Shown here piece after piece: positions 32,004 to 32,500 of a DNA stretch of 32,500 bases (positions within the stretch are counted from its first letter, which is position 1; every line of letters begins with the position of its first letter). This stretch comes from Neocallimastix lanati (nom. inval.) (lineage: Eukaryota > Neocallimastigomycota > Neocallimastigomycetes > Neocallimastigales > Neocallimastigaceae), in NCBI GenBank assembly GCA_016946835.1, contig JACVTC010000005.1:2142501-2175000 (forward strand), in the 5' to 3' direction. Both the position numbers and the translations under genes were made by a program. A model generated the notes under the pieces. That model saw nothing but the letters and a program-made list of their open reading frames with translations. It did no database searches and had not been told where the DNA came from.

Positions 32004-32450
32004 CATTTGAATTATATAGATTTATTAGGAACTCATGATAGTGGAATATAGGCTATGACAGATACTGGAGTTGATCTCAGTTTTCAAGATCTATAGGGCA
32101 GTATTCAAGAAACAAATATTTATGAACAATTAATAAGCGAAGTTAGAAATTCAATAGCTTCATCAAATACATAGTTTAAATACTATTACTCTCTTGTAGC
32201 TCTATTCATACAATCGAAACCATTGTGTGTGTATGATCTATTTTTTTTTTATATTCATTTGTTTTTCAATTATTATATCAAAATGTTTAACTATTTAATT
32301 CACAAGAAACCATCATTAAGCATTTAAAAAATGATAATTATTCAAGTAAATGACTATGAGGACTATTACAATTATGAAGAGGTATACAAAGCAATTGCTG
32401 ATCTTTGTATATTAAAAAAACTGATACTAAAAAGTTTTCTTAAGCATATA
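32004..32450 (+). pseudogene. Broken PI-PLC X-domain (phospholipase C-like phosphodiesterase) gene
   Basis: The reading NYIDLLGTHDSG at about 32007-32045 matches the start of the PI-specific phospholipase C X-domain TIM barrel, whose GTHDSG carries the first catalytic His. The next pieces, AMTDTGVDLSFQDL and GSIQETNIYEQL, fit the TQ...IYEQL step that follows in this family. A later piece, MIIIQVNDYEDYYNYEEVYK (about 32331-32390) then AIADLCI, fits the segment after the barrel's middle strands. In-frame TAGs interrupt at 32049, 32094 and 32172, at least one frameshift lies near 32330, and the GIRxLDxR region is not intact. Family members cleave phosphoinositide or GPI lipids; this copy should encode nothing active. 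No convincing upstream start or signal peptide is visible, so the 5' end may also be lost. Confidence 0.68.
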
Positions 32451-32500
32451 ATGATTTTTTTTTTTTTTTTTAAATTTATTTATTTATGGTAAAAAAATTA

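Noticed and set aside
32049-32174. Reading TAG as a sense codon (alternative genetic code) in the PI-PLC-like remnant
   Set aside because: The intact genes in this window use ordinary Gln, Tyr and Trp codons and end at standard stops, and the remnant also has a frameshift, so decay is simpler.

Overview
The window looks like nuclear DNA from a very AT-rich, intron-bearing eukaryote. An anaerobic gut fungus (Neocallimastigomycota) is my best guess. This rests on five things: extremely A/T-rich intergenic DNA full of homopolymers and AAT/TTTA microsatellites; exons clearly richer in G/C than introns; short GT-AG introns; an Alr1/Mnr2-type CorA magnesium transporter; and a giant ankyrin-repeat protein with many degenerate non-LTR retrotransposon pieces. 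Dictyostelium-like protists are a weaker alternative. The taxonomic assignment is inference; the gene content is read directly.

Layout, left to right. 1-2861: AT-rich intergenic DNA with one striking GC-rich hairpin (357-401) and diverged tandem duplications. 2862-5996: a six-exon CorA/Alr1/Mnr2-like Mg2+ transporter gene on the plus strand, which I could splice in frame through all five introns to a 601-residue protein ending in the GMN pore motif and two membrane helices. 5997-7500: purine-rich and AT-rich spacer. About 7560-8720 and 9250-11680: two decayed copies of the C-terminal part of a LINE-like reverse transcriptase, the second carrying a 53-bp fold-back. 12262-16047 (minus): an intact single-exon 1261-residue protein with about 31 ankyrin repeats. 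17951-19196: a single-pass membrane protein with three 39-residue tandem repeats, interrupted near its 3' end by a one-base homopolymer frameshift. About 20160-21420: a third decayed LINE copy. 21425-22920: a non-coding repeat island bounded by 106-bp inverted repeats and packed with nested perfect inverted repeats, one enclosing a CpG-rich patch. 22993-28905: repeat-rich AT desert, including a roughly 750-bp TTTA/TTA microsatellite. 28906-30063: a second single-pass membrane protein with an Asn-rich outer part and eleven YDPNAQ hexapeptides in its tail. About 31270-31790 (minus): a broken remnant of a coding region, possibly a secreted protein. 32004-32450: the start of a broken PI-PLC X-domain (phospholipase C-like phosphodiesterase) gene running toward the window edge.

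There is no operon logic here. The intact genes are an ion transporter, a scaffold-type repeat protein and two membrane proteins of shared architecture, separated by long repeat-laden spacers. The most unusual non-coding object is the 1.5-kb multi-hairpin island next to the third LINE remnant. The most interesting protein-level observation is the parallel design of the two single-pass membrane proteins, both of which lack an N-terminal signal peptide.
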